Positions 63,008 through 64,000 of a DNA stretch of 64,000 nucleotides are shown one piece after another. Numbering within the stretch: position 1 is the first letter of the stretch; every line of letters starts with the position of its first letter. The notes under the pieces were generated by a model. That model searched no databases and was not told the DNA's origin. It saw nothing but the letters and a program-made list of their open reading frames with translations. The DNA is taken from NCBI RefSeq assembly GCF_023516215.1, contig NZ_CP097349.1, positions 4,492,001 to 4,556,000 on the forward strand, in the 5' to 3' direction. The translations under genes were made by a program, and so were the position numbers. This DNA is from Cytobacillus pseudoceanisediminis. Lineage in GTDB: Bacteria; Bacillota; Bacilli; Bacillales; Cytobacillaceae.

Positions 63008-64000
63008 ATGAACAGGCCACATATTGTTCAGATTCTCCCCATGTATCATGCGGATGGGGAGAATCTGCTGAACAAACATGCTGATGTGAAGAAGTTTACC
63101 GAATTTAACGAACAGGAGATATGTGATTACCTCCAGATTCATCATGTCGACGGAATCATCCTTCGGGCTCCGGCAAGGATCACACCTGCCATTCTGGACT
63201 GCTGCCGGCAGGTAAAAGCCATTTCGGGTGCGGGAGTCGGACTTGATAATATTGATGTCGGATATGCGACGAAAAAGGGAATACCCGTTTTGCATGCACC
63301 AAAGCTCAACAGTACCGCCACGGCAGAACATGCAGTGAGCCTGCTTTTAGCGGTGATGAAAAAAACGGCTTATTTTAACAGGGAAACCAGGAGTGGGAAC
63401 TTTCAGTCAAGGGATGGGGATTTTACACTTGAATTGGAAGGAAAGCAGCTGGGGCTTGTTGGCTTTGGGAGTATAGCGCAAAAAGCGGCCAGGATTTTAG
63501 TCCATGGCTTCGGCATGAAAGCTGTGGCGTATGTCAGAACAGTCAATGCAGAAAAACAGCAAGCGGCTGACCGAATAGGAGTGGAACTAACTACGTCTAT
63601 AGAAAATGTTTTTACTAAAAGTGATGTTGTAAGCTTACATATTCCATTAACCATAGAAACAGACAAACTAGTAGATTATCAATTACTGTCGCTTATGAAA
63701 GAAACGGCTGTACTGATAAACACTGCCAGGGGCGGCGTGATCAACGAGGAAGATTTGGCAGAAGCATTGAAACAGAATCGAATTCTGGGTGCAGGGATCG
63801 ATGTTTTTGCAGATGAGCCGCCGCCTTCTGATCACCCGTTTTTTCAGCTTAAACAAGTAACCGTGAGTCCGCACATTGGCGGAATCAGTCTTGAGGCGGC
63901 AAGGAAAACCTCCATGCTGATTGCAGAGAACTTAATTCGTGCCATTCAAGGTCAAAACCTTTCTGTAATAGTCAATCGAGCTGAACTGACCGAAGCAGGG
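63008..64000 (+). CDS. D-isomer-specific 2-hydroxyacid dehydrogenase, 3'-truncated by the window edge
   Basis: At least 331 residues with no stop before the window ends. NAD-binding motif LGLVGFGSIAQKAA, SGAGVGLDNIDVGYATKKGI, catalytic Arg in NTARGGVINEEDLAEAL, acidic residue in GIDVFADEPPP and catalytic His in VSPHIGGIS. Family members reduce 2-oxo acids to D-2-hydroxy acids or the reverse (glyoxylate, phosphoglycerate, lactate types); the phosphoglycerate/glyoxylate branch is closest by feel. It follows the thiolase by 25 bp, so probably belongs to the sigma-54 operon. ATG 63008 follows GGAAGTGTTGTG, a modest site. Confidence 0.88.
   Translation, partial: MNRPHIVQILPMYHADGENLLNKHADVKKFTEFNEQEICDYLQIHHVDGIILRAPARITPAILDCCRQVKAISGAGVGLDNIDVGYATKKGIPVLHAPKLNSTATAEHAVSLLLAVMKKTAYFNRETRSGNFQSRDGDFTLELEGKQLGLVGFGSIAQKAARILVHGFGMKAVAYVRTVNAEKQQAADRIGVELTTSIENVFTKSDVVSLHIPLTIETDKLVDYQLLSLMKETAVLINTARGGVINEEDLAEALKQNRILGAGIDVFADEPPPSDHPFFQLKQVTVSPHIGGISLEAARKTSMLIAENLIRAIQGQNLSVIVNRAELTEAG

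Overview
The window looks like chromosome of a Bacillaceae-type Firmicute. The evidence is moderate-to-low GC, strong AGGAGG-type ribosome sites with frequent TTG and GTG starts, CcpA-like cre sites, SigL (sigma-54) activators of the RocR/BkdR kind, a PRD-type PTS regulator, lipoproteins with Bacillus-style lipoboxes, and a hairpin repeat familiar from Bacillaceae intergenic regions. I cannot name the species. No rRNA, tRNA, CRISPR, prophage or insertion sequence was seen.

Almost everything is catabolic, arranged as one substrate module after another, each with its own regulator and usually its own transporter. 1-1030: 3' part of cytosine deaminase. 1388-4131: orphan peptide-type binding lipoprotein and an M42 aminopeptidase. 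4571-10186: hydroxyacyl-CoA-dehydrogenase-like protein, SDR, histidinol-dehydrogenase-like enzyme, LacI regulator and GntP permease, with two copies of a 16-bp operator. 10494-16487: CBS-PAS sigma-54 activator, clustered TGTAG upstream sites and a textbook -24/-12 promoter driving an iron alcohol dehydrogenase, a second GntP permease and CoA-acylating methylmalonate-semialdehyde dehydrogenase. 16630-19616: two chemoreceptors. 19617-22223: an accessory patch with repeat arrays, small unknown genes, a decayed paralog and a NERD protein. 22224-31675: secreted PIG-L deacetylase divergent from a ROK regulator, ABC importer and ArgH-like lyase. 31781-36341: a small exported protein and an ascorbate-type PTS with its regulator. 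36609-50887: a LacI-controlled cluster with two zinc dehydrogenases, TRAP transporter, split transketolase, ALDH, tartrate/D-malate-type dehydrogenase, a second hydroxyacyl-CoA-dehydrogenase-like protein, FAH-family enzyme and a second iron dehydrogenase. 51196-64000: a sigma-54-driven operon beginning with its own activator and continuing with a CoA-ligase-like protein, CoA transferase, TAXI-TRAP importer and a complete short-chain beta-oxidation set.

Two window-wide observations matter most. First, four intergenic regions carry arrays of a CTATTTGCA-headed unit repeating every 20-21 bp. All four end with the same GTTCACATTC-like cap, and three lie directly behind intrinsic terminators. I do not recognise this as a described element. 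Second, about sixteen reading-frame breaks are all single-base indels in or beside short homopolymers within otherwise well-conserved genes. They look like uncorrected sequencing errors, so the affected genes are annotated here as single reconstructed genes.
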